The position numbers and the translations under genes were made by a program. Below are positions 53,235 to 61,866 of a stretch of DNA of 64,000 bases, one piece after another (positions within the stretch are counted from its first letter, which is position 1; every line of letters starts with the position of its first letter). The stretch is from CAIWHR01 sp963708855. Lineage in GTDB: Bacteria; Pseudomonadota; Gammaproteobacteria; Burkholderiales; Casimicrobiaceae. The DNA lies in assembly GCA_963708855.1 (NCBI GenBank), contig CAVPUM010000012.1, positions 42,620 through 106,619 of the forward strand, written 5' to 3'. Below the pieces are notes generated by a model. The model made no database searches. It worked only from the letters and a program-made list of their open reading frames with translations, and was not told where the DNA came from.

Positions 53235-53965
53235 CGCTGGACCCCCACGCTTGCGGCAGGCGCCGCGGCGGCGCTCACCGCCGTTGCCGGTTGCGCCTTC
53301 CTGTGAACCACCTGAATCGGCTGCGGCGCATCCGGCCGCGCCTGCCCCTTCGACGAGCAGCCGTCGAACACCGGCGGCTCGGCCCAGGATTCGTCGAGCG
53401 GCTCCTCGATGTCCGGAGCGACCGGTTGCGCCTTCTCGCCCGCGAGTTCCAGCAGCGCACCCAGCACGCTCGCATACGCGCTCTCGCGTTTCCGGAGGGC
53501 GCCGAAGATCGCGTTGAGGATGTGCGCCATTTCGCCGAGAAATGCCTTCGCCTCGCGCGGTGGCTGCGTGGAAACAAACTCGAGCACGGCCGGCAGGTAG
53601 TCGGGCAATTCCCCCGGCGCCAGCAGCAGGCCCGCCTTCTCGTACGTCTGCGCGAGATCGATCATCGCCGGGCCGCGGTCCCGCGAGTCGCCGTGCACGT
53701 GCTCGAACAGGTGCAATGACGTGCCGCGGCCGCGGTCGAACAGCTGCACGTACTCGGCCTCGACGTCCAGCGGGTCGCCGCCGCGCAGCTTTGCAATCAA
53801 GGCGTCGAGCTCGGCGCGCCGTACTTCCTGCAGCGCGTTCTCGCGCCGAAGTATTTCCCGCATCTCGGGCAGATGGCGGCGCACGCCGGCATCGGGGTAG
53901 GAGAGCAGCGCAGCAAGCACGCGCAGCGTGCCGGGCGCAGCGACGGGCCGCGACAATCCGAGCAT
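53231..53965 (-). CDS. narJ: Nitrate reductase assembly chaperone NarJ
   Basis: About 244 residues from ATG 53965 (MLGLSRPVAAPGTLRVLAAL). Family features: LLSYPDAGVRRHLPEM, EAEYVQLFDRGRGTSLHLFEHVHGDSRDRG and LPDYLPAVLEFV. It binds NarG for Mo-cofactor insertion before membrane attachment; it is not in the final enzyme. A longer in-frame start at 54031 lies in a family-B repeat and overlaps the narH stop as ATGA; that would add 22 repeat-encoded residues. The C-terminus is long and Ala/Pro-rich. Confidence 0.93.
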   Translation of the reverse strand: MLGLSRPVAAPGTLRVLAALLSYPDAGVRRHLPEMREILRRENALQEVRRAELDALIAKLRGGDPLDVEAEYVQLFDRGRGTSLHLFEHVHGDSRDRGPAMIDLAQTYEKAGLLLAPGELPDYLPAVLEFVSTQPPREAKAFLGEMAHILNAIFGALRKRESAYASVLGALLELAGEKAQPVAPDIEEPLDESWAEPPVFDGCSSKGQARPDAPQPIQVVHRKAQPATAVSAAAAPAASVGVQR

Positions 53966-53973
53966 GCCTATTA

Positions 53974-54031
53974 GAGTACCTTCGCGCTGCGCGCTCCGGT
54001 ATTTGCCCTTGGGGCGGCGCGGCGGGCTCAT
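53974..54031 (-). repeat. Translatable 5' repeat, family B, copy 3
   Basis: On the minus strand ATGAGCCCGCCGCGCC..., encoding MSPPRRPKGKYRSAQREG, in frame with narJ. Its ATGA overlaps the TGA of narH, exactly as copy 2 overlaps the LytTR stop. Confidence 0.85.
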
Positions 54032-55551
54032 ACCGCCGCCTTGATCGGAATCGTGCGCTTCTTCTCGCTGCCGAAGAGGCTCGTCTCACTGATGCCCTCG
54101 GAGCAGCCGTTGCCAAACGAGAAGCCGCAACCGCCGCGCACGTTGAACGTGTTTTCCGCGTATTCGCGATGCGTGGAGGGGATGACGAAGCGGTCCTCGT
54201 AGTTGGCGATCGCCATCACGTGGTACATGTCCTCCACTTCGTCCTGCGTCAGATTGACCTGCCTCAGCGCGGCCAGGTTGGTTTCCCCGTCCACGTGCTT
54301 CGCGCGCTGATACGCGCGCATCGCGAGCATCCGCTCGAGCGCGCGCACCACGGGCACCGTGTCGCCGGCGGTCAGCAGGTTGGCCAGGTACTTGACCGGG
54401 ATGCGCAGCTGGGTGACATCCGGAATCTCGCCGTTGGTTCCGACCTGCCCCGCGTTGGCGGCGGCGGTGATCGGCGACAGCGGCGGCACGTACCAGACCA
54501 TCGGCAGCGTCCGGTATTCCGGATGCAGCGGCAATGCCACCTTCCAGTCCACGGCCATCTTGTAGACGGGGCTCCGGCGCGCGGCCTCCAGCCAGTTGTC
54601 GGGGATGCCGTCGGCGCGCGCCTGCTCGATCACCTTGGGATCGCTGGGATCGAGGAAGATGGACAACTGGGCGTTGTACAGGTCGCGGTCGCGCTCCACG
54701 CTCGCCGCCTCGGCTATGCGGTCGGCGTCATACAGCAGCACGCCCAGGTAACGGATGCGGCCCACGCAGGTCTCCGAGCACACGGTTGGCTGCCCGGCCT
54801 CGATGCGCGGATAGCAGAAGATGCATTTCTCGGCCTTGCCGCTCTTCCAGTTGTAGTAGATCTTCTTGTAAGGGCAGCCGCTCACGCACATCCGCCAGCC
54901 GCGGCACTTGTCCTGGTCGATCAGCACGATGCCGTCTTCCTCGCGCTTGTAGATCGAGCCCGACGGACAGCTCGCGACACACGACGGGTTGAGGCAGTGC
55001 TCGCACAACCGCGGCAGGTACATCATGAACGTGTTCTCGAATTCCCCGTAGATGTCCTTCTGGATATCGTCGAAGTTGCGGTCCTTCGATCGCTTGGCGA
55101 ACTCGCCGCCCAGGATCTCCTCCCAGTTGGGGCCCCAGACGATCTTGTCCATCTGCATGCCGGTGATCAGGCTGCGTGGTCGCGCCGTCGGCGCGGCCTT
55201 CATCTCGGGCGCCGACTGCAGGTGATCGTAGTCGAACGTGAACGGCTCGTAGTAGTCGTCGATCTCCGGCAGGCTGGGATTGGCGAAGATGCGCATCAGC
55301 AGTTTCCACTTGGCGCCCTGCCGCGGCTCGATGCTGCCGTCGGCCCTGCGGACCCAACCGCCGTTCCACTTGTCCTGGTTCTCCCATTCCTTCGGATAGC
55401 CGATGCCGGGCTTGGTCTCGACGTTGTTGAACCACGCGTACTCCATTCCCGGCCGGCTGGTCCAGACGTTCTTGCAGGTGACCGAACAGGTGTGGCAGCC
55501 GATGCACTTGTCGAGGTTCAGCACCATGCCGATCTGCGCGCGAATCTTCAT
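54028..55551 (-). CDS. narH: Respiratory nitrate reductase beta subunit (Fe-S)
   Basis: 507 residues. Four Fe-S clusters: CIGCHTCSVTC at the N-terminus, CEHCLNPSCVASCP, CRGWRMCVSGCPYKK (the Trp in place of Cys gives the [3Fe-4S] cluster) and CIFCYPRIEAG with downstream CSETCVG. It relays electrons from NarI haem to NarG. Its ribosome site GGGAGGC is part of a 7-bp hairpin just before the ATG. Confidence 0.97.
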   Translation of the reverse strand: MKIRAQIGMVLNLDKCIGCHTCSVTCKNVWTSRPGMEYAWFNNVETKPGIGYPKEWENQDKWNGGWVRRADGSIEPRQGAKWKLLMRIFANPSLPEIDDYYEPFTFDYDHLQSAPEMKAAPTARPRSLITGMQMDKIVWGPNWEEILGGEFAKRSKDRNFDDIQKDIYGEFENTFMMYLPRLCEHCLNPSCVASCPSGSIYKREEDGIVLIDQDKCRGWRMCVSGCPYKKIYYNWKSGKAEKCIFCYPRIEAGQPTVCSETCVGRIRYLGVLLYDADRIAEAASVERDRDLYNAQLSIFLDPSDPKVIEQARADGIPDNWLEAARRSPVYKMAVDWKVALPLHPEYRTLPMVWYVPPLSPITAAANAGQVGTNGEIPDVTQLRIPVKYLANLLTAGDTVPVVRALERMLAMRAYQRAKHVDGETNLAALRQVNLTQDEVEDMYHVMAIANYEDRFVIPSTHREYAENTFNVRGGCGFSFGNGCSEGISETSLFGSEKKRTIPIKAAV

Positions 55552-55777
55552 ACTGCCTCCCGCCGAGCCGCCTCAAGGGAGGCATGGTCTTGCAGACCGC
55601 ACTGCTGCGAGACGCAGCAGTTCTTCGTGCCGTCCAAGCCTGCCCATGCAGGCTTGGAGCCGCGGCACTCAGCCCCCTCGGGGGGCAGTGAACACAAGGC
55701 CGAAGGCCGCAGGACAGCCGAAGGCTGGTCCCGCGAAGCGGGATGCGGCTTTGCCGCACAAATGTGAGCGTGGGGGT
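55552..55777 (-). promoter_or_regulatory. Highly structured narG-narH intercistronic spacer
   Basis: 226 bp inside an operon whose other gaps are short. Several perfect stems: 55555-55561/55577-55583 (GCCTCCC/GGGAGGC, masking the narH ribosome site), 55602-55609/55613-55620 (CTGCTGCG, 3-nt loop) and 55633-55643/55648-55658 (TCCAAGCCTGC, 4-nt loop), then a family-A repeat with further short stems. Confidence 0.8.
55555..55583 (-). promoter_or_regulatory. RBS-sequestering hairpin of narH
   Basis: The coding strand reads GCCTCCC, 15 nt, GGGAGGC, AGT, ATG. The Shine-Dalgarno GGGAGG is fully in the 3' arm of a perfect 7-bp GC-rich stem. Confidence 0.75.
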
Positions 55778-55780
55778 TCA
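55661..55780 (-). repeat. Intergenic repeat family A, long copy containing the narG stop codon
   Basis: It contains CCCCTCGGGGGGCAGTGAAC, GGCCGAAGGCC, CCCGCGAAGCGGG and the tail GTGAGCGTGGGGGTTCA. The final TCA (55778-55780) is the TGA stop of narG. Confidence 0.8.
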
Positions 55781-58700
55781 TACACTCTCTCCATGCGCCT
55801 GCGTGGGTCGAATGAGCTCCTCGCCCACCGGCGTGTCCAGCCAGTCGACCTTGGCCATCTTGCGCACGACGACGAACTCGTCGCGGTTGGTGCCGATCGT
55901 CCCGTAGTAGTTGAAGCCGTAGCTGAACTGCGCGTAGCCGCCGATCATGTGCGTCGGTTTGAGCACGATGCGCGTCACCGAGTTGTGGATGCCGCCGCGC
56001 GCCCCCGTGATCTCCGACCCCGGCGTGTTCACGATCTTCTCCTGGGCGTGGTACATCATCACCATGCCCGGATTGACGCGCTGGCTGACGATCGCGCGCG
56101 CCGCGATCGCGCCGTTGATGTTGAACAGCTCCACCCAGTCGTTGTCGACGATCTCCGCGCGCTTCGCGTCGTCCTCGGACAGCCAGATGCACGGCCCCCC
56201 GCGGCTCAGCGTCAGCATCATCAGGTTGTCGGTGTACGTCGAGTGGATCCCCCACTTCTGGTGCGGCGTGATGAAGTTCAGGAGAATCTCGGGGTTGCCG
56301 TTGCTCCTGATGTTGTGGATGCCGGCGGTGGTCTTCAGGTCCACCGGCGGGCGATAGCTCGAGAAGCCCTCGCCGAACGCGCGCATCCACGGGTGGTCCA
56401 TGTAGAAATGCTGGCGTCCGGTCAGCGTGCGCCAGGGGATCAACTCGTGCACGTTGGTGTAGCCGGCGTTGTACGAGACGGTCTCGCTCTCGATGCCGCT
56501 CCACGTGGGCGAGCTGATGATCTTGCGCGGCTGCGCCTGGACGTCGCGGAAACGGATCTTCTCGTCCTCGCGGTGCAGCGCGAGGTGCGCGTGCTCGCGT
56601 CCCGTCTGTTTGCCGAGCGCCTCCCACGCCTTGACCGCGACGTGGCCGTTGGTCTCCGGCGCGAATTGCAGGATCACCTCGCAGGCGTCGATGTCGGTCT
56701 CGATCCGAGGCATGCCGCGGGTGGCGCCTTCCGCGCTCACGACGCCGTTGAGCTCGCCCAGCTGGTTCACCTCGGTCTGCGTGTTCCAGGCGATGCCCTT
56801 GCCGCCGTTGCCGACCTTGCTCATCAGCGGCCCGAGCGCGGTGAAGCGCCTGTGGACATTCGGATAGTCGCGCTCGACCACCGCGATCTGCGGCGCCGTC
56901 TTGCCTGGAATGAGATCGACCTCGCCGCGCTTCCATTCCTTCACGTCGAGCGGTTGTGCGAGCTCGGCCGGGCTGTCGTGCATGAGCGGGGTCAGCACGA
57001 CCTCGCGCTCCACGCCGAGGTGGCCCGTGCAGATCTCGCTGAATTTCTTCGCAAAGCCCCTGTAGATGTCCCAGTCGCTGCGCGACTGCCATGCCGGGTC
57101 GACCGCGGTCGACAGCGGATGGATGAACGGATGCATGTCGCTGGTGTTGAGGTCGTTCTTCTCGTACCAGGTCGCAGTCGGCAGCACGATGTCCGAATAC
57201 AGGCATGTCGTGCTCATGCGGAAGTCGAGCGTCACCAGCAGGTCGAGCTTGCCCTCGGGCGCCCTGTCGTGCCAGACCACCTCCTCCGGCTTCGCGTCCT
57301 GCGGCCCCAGGTCCTTGCCTTGCACGCCGTTGCTGGTGCCGAGCAGGTGCTTCAGGAAGTACTCGTGCCCCTTGCCGCTCGAACCAAGCAGGTTCGAGCG
57401 CCATACGAACAGGTTGCGCGGCCAGTTGTTCGGATGATCGGGGTCCTCGCAACTCATCTTCAGTGTGCCGTCCTTGAGCGCCTTGACCGCGTACTCCTTC
57501 GGGTCGACGCCGGCCGCCAGCGCGTCGCGCACGACCTGAAGCGGATTGGTCTGCAATTGCGGCGCAGAGGGCAGCCAGCCCATGCGCTCGGCGCGCACGT
57601 TGTAGTCGATCATGCTGCCGCCGTAGACCTTGGCGTCGGCGAGCGGCGAGACCACCTCATCCAGCTTCAGCTTCTCGTAGCGCCACTGGTCGGTGTGCGC
57701 GTAGAAGAAGCTGGTGCTGTTCTGCTGGCGCGGCGGGCGGATCCAGTCGAGCGCGAACGCCAGCGCCGTCCACCCGGTCTGCGGCCGCAGTTTTTCCTGC
57801 CCGACGTAGTGGGCCCAGCCGCCGCCGCTCTTGCCGATGCAACCGCACAGCATCAGCATGTTGATGATGCCGCGGTAGTTCATGTCGCAGTGGTACCAGT
57901 GGTTCATCGCCGCGCCGATGATCACCATGGAACGACCCTGCGTCCGGTGCGCGTTCTCCGCGAACTGGCGCGCCACCGTGATCACCTGCGCGCGCGGCGT
58001 GCCGGTGATGCGCTCCTGCCAGGCCGGCGTGTAGGGCGTGTCGTCGTCGAAGCTCCTGGCGGCCAGCTCGCCGGGCAGCCCGCGCGCCACACCGTAGTTG
58101 GCGACCTGCAGGTCGAACACCGTCGCGACCAGCGCCTCGCGCTTCTCGCCGTCCTTGCCCAGCGAAATCCGCTGCACCGGCACCGTGCGCACCAGTACGT
58201 CACGGCTGCTGCCGGTCAGCGCGCTGTTCGGGAAATGCTCGGTGACGATGCCGCCGAAGTATGGAAAACCGACCTTCGCCGTTTCATCGCTCGCGCCTTC
58301 GCCTTCGAGCACCGACAGCTTGAGCTTCACCTCGCGGCCATGTTGCGCCTCCTTCGACTCCAGATTCCACTGGCCCTGGTCGGCGCGACCGTCCGGGCCC
58401 CAGCGGAAGCCGATGGCGCCATTGGGCAGCACGACCTTCCCCGCTGCGTCGAACGCGACGGTCTTCCATTCGGGATTGTTGACCTGGCCGAGCTTGTCGT
58501 CGAAATCCGACGCGCGGACGTACCGGTCGGGGACCATGACAGTCTCGCCGCCCGGCAGGGTGTGCTCCTTCAGCAGCACCAGCATCGGCATGTCGGTGTA
58601 GCGCCGGACGTAGTCGTCGAAGTACGCGCTGCGCTCCTTGCCGGCGTCGGGGAAGTAGAACTCCTTCAGGATGACGTGGCCCATCGCCATCGCCACCGCG

Positions 58701-59608
58701 GCGTCGGTGCCCTGCTTCGGGTGCATCCAGATGTCGGCGAGCTTGGCCACCTCGGAGTAATCGGGCGTCACCGCGACCGTCTTGGTCCCCTTGTAGCGAA
58801 CCTCGGTGAAGAAGTGCGCATCGGGCGTGCGCGTCTGCGGCACGTTGGAGCCCCAGGCGATGATGAAATTGGAGTTGTACCAGTCGGCCGACTCGGGCAC
58901 GTCGGTCTGCTCGCCCCAGATCTGCGGAGACGACGGCGGCAGGTCGCAATACCAGTCGTAGAAGCTCATGCACACGCCGCCGATCAGGCTCAGATAGCGG
59001 CTGCCGGCCGCGTAGCTCACCATCGACATCGCCGGAATCGGCGAAAAGCCGACCACGCGATCCGGGCCGTACTTCTTGATGGTGTAGACGTTGGCGGCAG
59101 CGACGATCTCGTTGACCTCGTCCCAGCTCGAGCGCACGAAGCCGCCCAGGCCGCGCACCTTCTGGTAGTCGCGGCGCCTCGCGTCATCCTCGACGATCGA
59201 GGCCCACGCGGCCACCGGTTCGTGCGCCAGCCGCGCCTCGCGCCAGCTCTTGAGCAGCCGTCCGCGCACCAGCGGATACTTGACGCGATTCGCGCTGTAC
59301 AGGTACCAGCTGTAGGAGGCGCCCCGCGCGCAGCCGCGCGGCTCGTGGTTGGGCATGTCCCAGCGCGTGCGCGGATAGTCGGTCTGCTGCGTCTCCCAGG
59401 TGACGATGCCGCCCTTGACGTAGATCTTCCACGAGCAGGAGCCCGTGCAGTTGACGCCGTGCGTCGAGCGCACGACTTTGTCGTGCGCCCAGCGGTTGCG
59501 GTACGCGTCCTCCCACGTGCGGTCCTCCCCGGTGGTGACCCCATGGTCACCGGAGAACGGCTCCTTCGGGTTCGAGAAGTAGTTGAGTCGGTCGAGAAAA
59601 TGGCTCAT
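55778..59608 (-). CDS. narG: Respiratory nitrate reductase alpha subunit (Mo-bisMGD)
   Basis: 1276 residues. N-terminal FS0 ligands in STHGVNCTGSCSWKIYV, with the fourth Cys in EPRGCARGASYSWYLYS; the Mo-ligand Asp region CMSFYDWYCDLPP; MGD-binding stretches WGSNVPQTRTPDAHFFTE and LVTLDFRMSTTCLYSDIVLP. It reduces nitrate to nitrite on the cytoplasmic side. No twin-arginine signal, as for NarG. Start ATG at 59608 (MSHFLDRLNYFSNPKEP). The same frame is open upstream into narK, but that 1844-codon reading is an artefact of the narK frameshift. Confidence 0.98.
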   Translation of the reverse strand: MSHFLDRLNYFSNPKEPFSGDHGVTTGEDRTWEDAYRNRWAHDKVVRSTHGVNCTGSCSWKIYVKGGIVTWETQQTDYPRTRWDMPNHEPRGCARGASYSWYLYSANRVKYPLVRGRLLKSWREARLAHEPVAAWASIVEDDARRRDYQKVRGLGGFVRSSWDEVNEIVAAANVYTIKKYGPDRVVGFSPIPAMSMVSYAAGSRYLSLIGGVCMSFYDWYCDLPPSSPQIWGEQTDVPESADWYNSNFIIAWGSNVPQTRTPDAHFFTEVRYKGTKTVAVTPDYSEVAKLADIWMHPKQGTDAAVAMAMGHVILKEFYFPDAGKERSAYFDDYVRRYTDMPMLVLLKEHTLPGGETVMVPDRYVRASDFDDKLGQVNNPEWKTVAFDAAGKVVLPNGAIGFRWGPDGRADQGQWNLESKEAQHGREVKLKLSVLEGEGASDETAKVGFPYFGGIVTEHFPNSALTGSSRDVLVRTVPVQRISLGKDGEKREALVATVFDLQVANYGVARGLPGELAARSFDDDTPYTPAWQERITGTPRAQVITVARQFAENAHRTQGRSMVIIGAAMNHWYHCDMNYRGIINMLMLCGCIGKSGGGWAHYVGQEKLRPQTGWTALAFALDWIRPPRQQNSTSFFYAHTDQWRYEKLKLDEVVSPLADAKVYGGSMIDYNVRAERMGWLPSAPQLQTNPLQVVRDALAAGVDPKEYAVKALKDGTLKMSCEDPDHPNNWPRNLFVWRSNLLGSSGKGHEYFLKHLLGTSNGVQGKDLGPQDAKPEEVVWHDRAPEGKLDLLVTLDFRMSTTCLYSDIVLPTATWYEKNDLNTSDMHPFIHPLSTAVDPAWQSRSDWDIYRGFAKKFSEICTGHLGVEREVVLTPLMHDSPAELAQPLDVKEWKRGEVDLIPGKTAPQIAVVERDYPNVHRRFTALGPLMSKVGNGGKGIAWNTQTEVNQLGELNGVVSAEGATRGMPRIETDIDACEVILQFAPETNGHVAVKAWEALGKQTGREHAHLALHREDEKIRFRDVQAQPRKIISSPTWSGIESETVSYNAGYTNVHELIPWRTLTGRQHFYMDHPWMRAFGEGFSSYRPPVDLKTTAGIHNIRSNGNPEILLNFITPHQKWGIHSTYTDNLMMLTLSRGGPCIWLSEDDAKRAEIVDNDWVELFNINGAIAARAIVSQRVNPGMVMMYHAQEKIVNTPGSEITGARGGIHNSVTRIVLKPTHMIGGYAQFSYGFNYYGTIGTNRDEFVVVRKMAKVDWLDTPVGEELIRPTQAHGESV

Positions 59609-59655
59609 CGCTGGATCTCCGCGGCGGCTGCGTCGCAGGTTGGGAAACGGATGGC

Positions 59656-61312
59656 TCACGGGTTCTTCACGTACGCGTTGGTGCGAAGGTAGAACCACCA
59701 GTTGAGGATCAGGCACAGCGCGTAGAACACCGCGAACCCGTACATCGCGTACTGCGGCGTGCCCGCCTTTATCTGCTCGCCGATCACGATCGGCGCGACG
59801 AACGCGCCGTAGGCGGCGATCGCCGACGTCCATCCGAGCACGGGACCCGCCTGAGTGCGGTCGAAGATCACGCCGATCGTGCGGAACGTGGAGCCGTTGC
59901 CGATGCCGCTCGCCGCGAACAGCAGCACGAACAGCAGCATGAACGCGAGGAAGTACTCCTCCGGCTTCGGCGACTGGTAGGCCTGCAGCATCACCCAACC
60001 CACGACCGCGGACGCGACCACCATCACCACCGAGATCACCTGCGTGACGATCGAGCCGCCGACCTTGTCCGAGATCCAGCCGCCGACCGGTCGGATCGCC
60101 GCGCCGACGAACGGACCGATCCAGGCGTAGGCCAGCACCGTGGGCGCGTTCGGGTTGTTCAGCGTGTGCTGCATCACGCCCGCCGCATCGGGGACGTGGC
60201 TTACGCCGAAGATCACCTTCATCGCGAGCGGCAACGCCATCGAGAAACCGATGAACGAGCCGAAGGTCACGATGTACAGCAGCGTCATCGACCACGTGTG
60301 CTTGTCGCGGAAGATCGCGAACTGCTTGGCGACCCCTTCCTTCATCGGACCGAACGCGGCGAGTCGCATCACCAGCAGCGCGGCGATCACGTCCAGCGGA
60401 ATGGCCACCCACATGCTGATGAGACCGAGGCCGGTGGGCTTCGGCAGATACAGGTACAGGCCGAGGATCGACGGGATGAACGCCAGCGTGTACAGCCAGG
60501 TGATCTTGGCGAATGCCACGATCGGGTTGCCCGGGTCCGGCGTGACCGTCTTCAGGTTGTTCATTCCCCACCAGCACAGCACGGACAACGGCACCAGCGA
60601 CAGCACCCACGCGAAGCCGGCGTTCTGGATCCAGGTCGGCGTGCCCGCGGCGATCTTGCCGAAGATCCAGCCGCTGTCTTTGATCAGCGTCATCGAATCG
60701 CCGCCCATCGCGCCGAAGAGGCCCAATGTCATCACCAGCGGGATGACGACCTGCATCGTCGTCACGCCGAAGTTGCCGATGCCGGCGTTGATACCGAGCG
60801 CCGTGCCCTGCAACCGTTTGGGGAAGAACGTGCTGATGTTCGACATCGAGCTTGCGAAGTTGCCGCCACCGACACCGGACCACAGCGCCATCAGCTGGAA
60901 CGCCCACAGCGGCCAGTCCTTGTGCTGCAGCACGATGCCCGTGCCGATCGCCGGCGCCAGCAGCATCGCGGTGGTCAGGAAGATCGTGTTGCGGCCGCCC
61001 GCCACGCGAATCAGGAACGACGCCGGAATGCGCATCGTCGCACCGGCGATTCCGGCGATCGCCGTCAGCGTGAACAGTTCCGCCTGGGTGAACGGAAAAC
61101 CGAGGTTCAGCATCTGGACGGTGATGATGCCCCACATGCCCCAGACGGCGAAGCCGCACAGCAATGCCGGCACCGAGATCGCGAGGTTGCGGTAGGCGAT
61201 TCTTCTTGCCGGTGGTCTCCCAGAACTCGTTGTCCTCGGGCCGCCAGTCGGCGATGTCGGCGCGACTGTGAGCCCCCGGTGCGGCAACCGTGGAACTGGA
61301 GGTGGGGTTCAT
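59656..61312 (-). pseudogene. narK: Nitrate/nitrite transporter NarK with single-base frameshift
   Basis: The main frame (from ~61200 to 59656) encodes a 12-14-helix MFS protein with nitrate-porter motifs (GNFGVTTMQVVIPLVM, GIGNGSTFRTIGVIF, WIGPFVGAAIRPVGGW). The proper N-terminus (MNPTSSSTVAAPGAHS...EFWETTGKK) is in another frame. The junction reads GGC AAG AAG A ATC GCC TAC, where one extra A at ~61201 breaks EFWETTGKK-IAYRNLAIS. Removing it restores a ~551-residue protein. It is either a recent null or a sequence error. It imports nitrate or exchanges it for nitrite. Lies between the small membrane gene and narG. Confidence 0.88.
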
Positions 61313-61338
61313 GGCTTTCCTTGGTTGGATTGAGGCGG

Positions 61339-61545
61339 CTACCCGTGGAGGCCAAGTGCCTTGGCCTTGCCGCCCATGACTTCGGCGCCGCGCACTTCGG
61401 TCCAGTACATCCAGATCAGCGACGCCCAGACCAGGCCGAACATCGGCACGAACGCGCTCGAGCGGATGCCGGTGAGGCCCACCAGCGCGCCCAACATGAT
61501 CGGCAAGACGAATCCGCCGAGGCGCCGGTGTCTGAGATGACTCAT
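61339..61545 (-). CDS. Small membrane protein at the head of the nar operon
   Basis: 68 residues from ATG 61545 (MSHLRHRRLGGFVLPIM). Two hydrophobic helices (FVLPIMLGALVGLTGI and FVPMFGLVWASLIWMYW) with basic N-terminus. It is 26 bp before narK in the same direction and begins right under the predicted FNR-dependent promoter. I do not recognise the family. A role in nitrate uptake or NarGHI assembly is possible only by context. Confidence 0.65.
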   Translation of the reverse strand: MSHLRHRRLGGFVLPIMLGALVGLTGIRSSAFVPMFGLVWASLIWMYWTEVRGAEVMGGKAKALGLHG

Positions 61546-61866
61546 GCTGCGTAATCTAGCGGGTGCCTGAAATTCCCCCTTGACCGGCATCAAGGGACGG
61601 CAAAGCGGCGCCCCGAGATCGCATCCTTGCCGGGTGACTGGGCGCCCTTCGGCCCGTCACCGCCGGAACGGGGCCGAGCCTCGGCCGTACCGGTCATGCC
61701 CGGCAGCGAGTCGCGCCCGTTCTGCCCAAGGACTGCGCCGGCTTTCCTGAAAACATTGTGCTAGCATCGCCACGACGTGCGCGAGGGACGCGGAATCGCG
61801 GCGACGGGCCCCGGAGCGGGGGATCTGAGCAAACGCGGAGCAAACGACACTCCCCAAGGAGACACT
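61546..61866. promoter_or_regulatory. Divergent control region between the nar operon and the glsB-like gene
   Basis: 321 bp. To the left side: the FNR/Anr box (61580-61593) and a TAGATT -10-like element (61552-61557, minus strand). To the right side: TAGCAT at 61762-61767, ~100 bp before the glsB-like ATG, with an AAGGAGACACT ribosome site. No gene is seen. Confidence 0.7.
61580..61593 (-). promoter_or_regulatory. FNR/Anr/Dnr-type binding site of the nar operon
   Basis: TTGACCGGCATCAA matches TTGAT-N4-ATCAA with one mismatch. Its centre lies ~41 bp before the A of the first nar-operon ATG and ~32 bp before a TAGATT, the spacing of a class II FNR promoter. This predicts anaerobic (oxygen- or NO-controlled) induction. 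Confidence 0.75.

Noticed and set aside
55403..59692. Very long rightward open frame (1429 codons) antisense to narG
   Set aside because: It is a GC-rich shadow: composition dominated by Arg, Ala, Val and His, no recognisable domain, and it opposes a well-conserved gene.
55778..61312. A single 1844-codon leftward reading frame spanning narK and narG
   Set aside because: Its first ~37 codons are the true NarK N-terminus and its last 1276 are NarG, but the stretch between is out-of-frame narK with arginine-rich low-complexity text. It arises from a one-base frameshift, not from a fusion protein.
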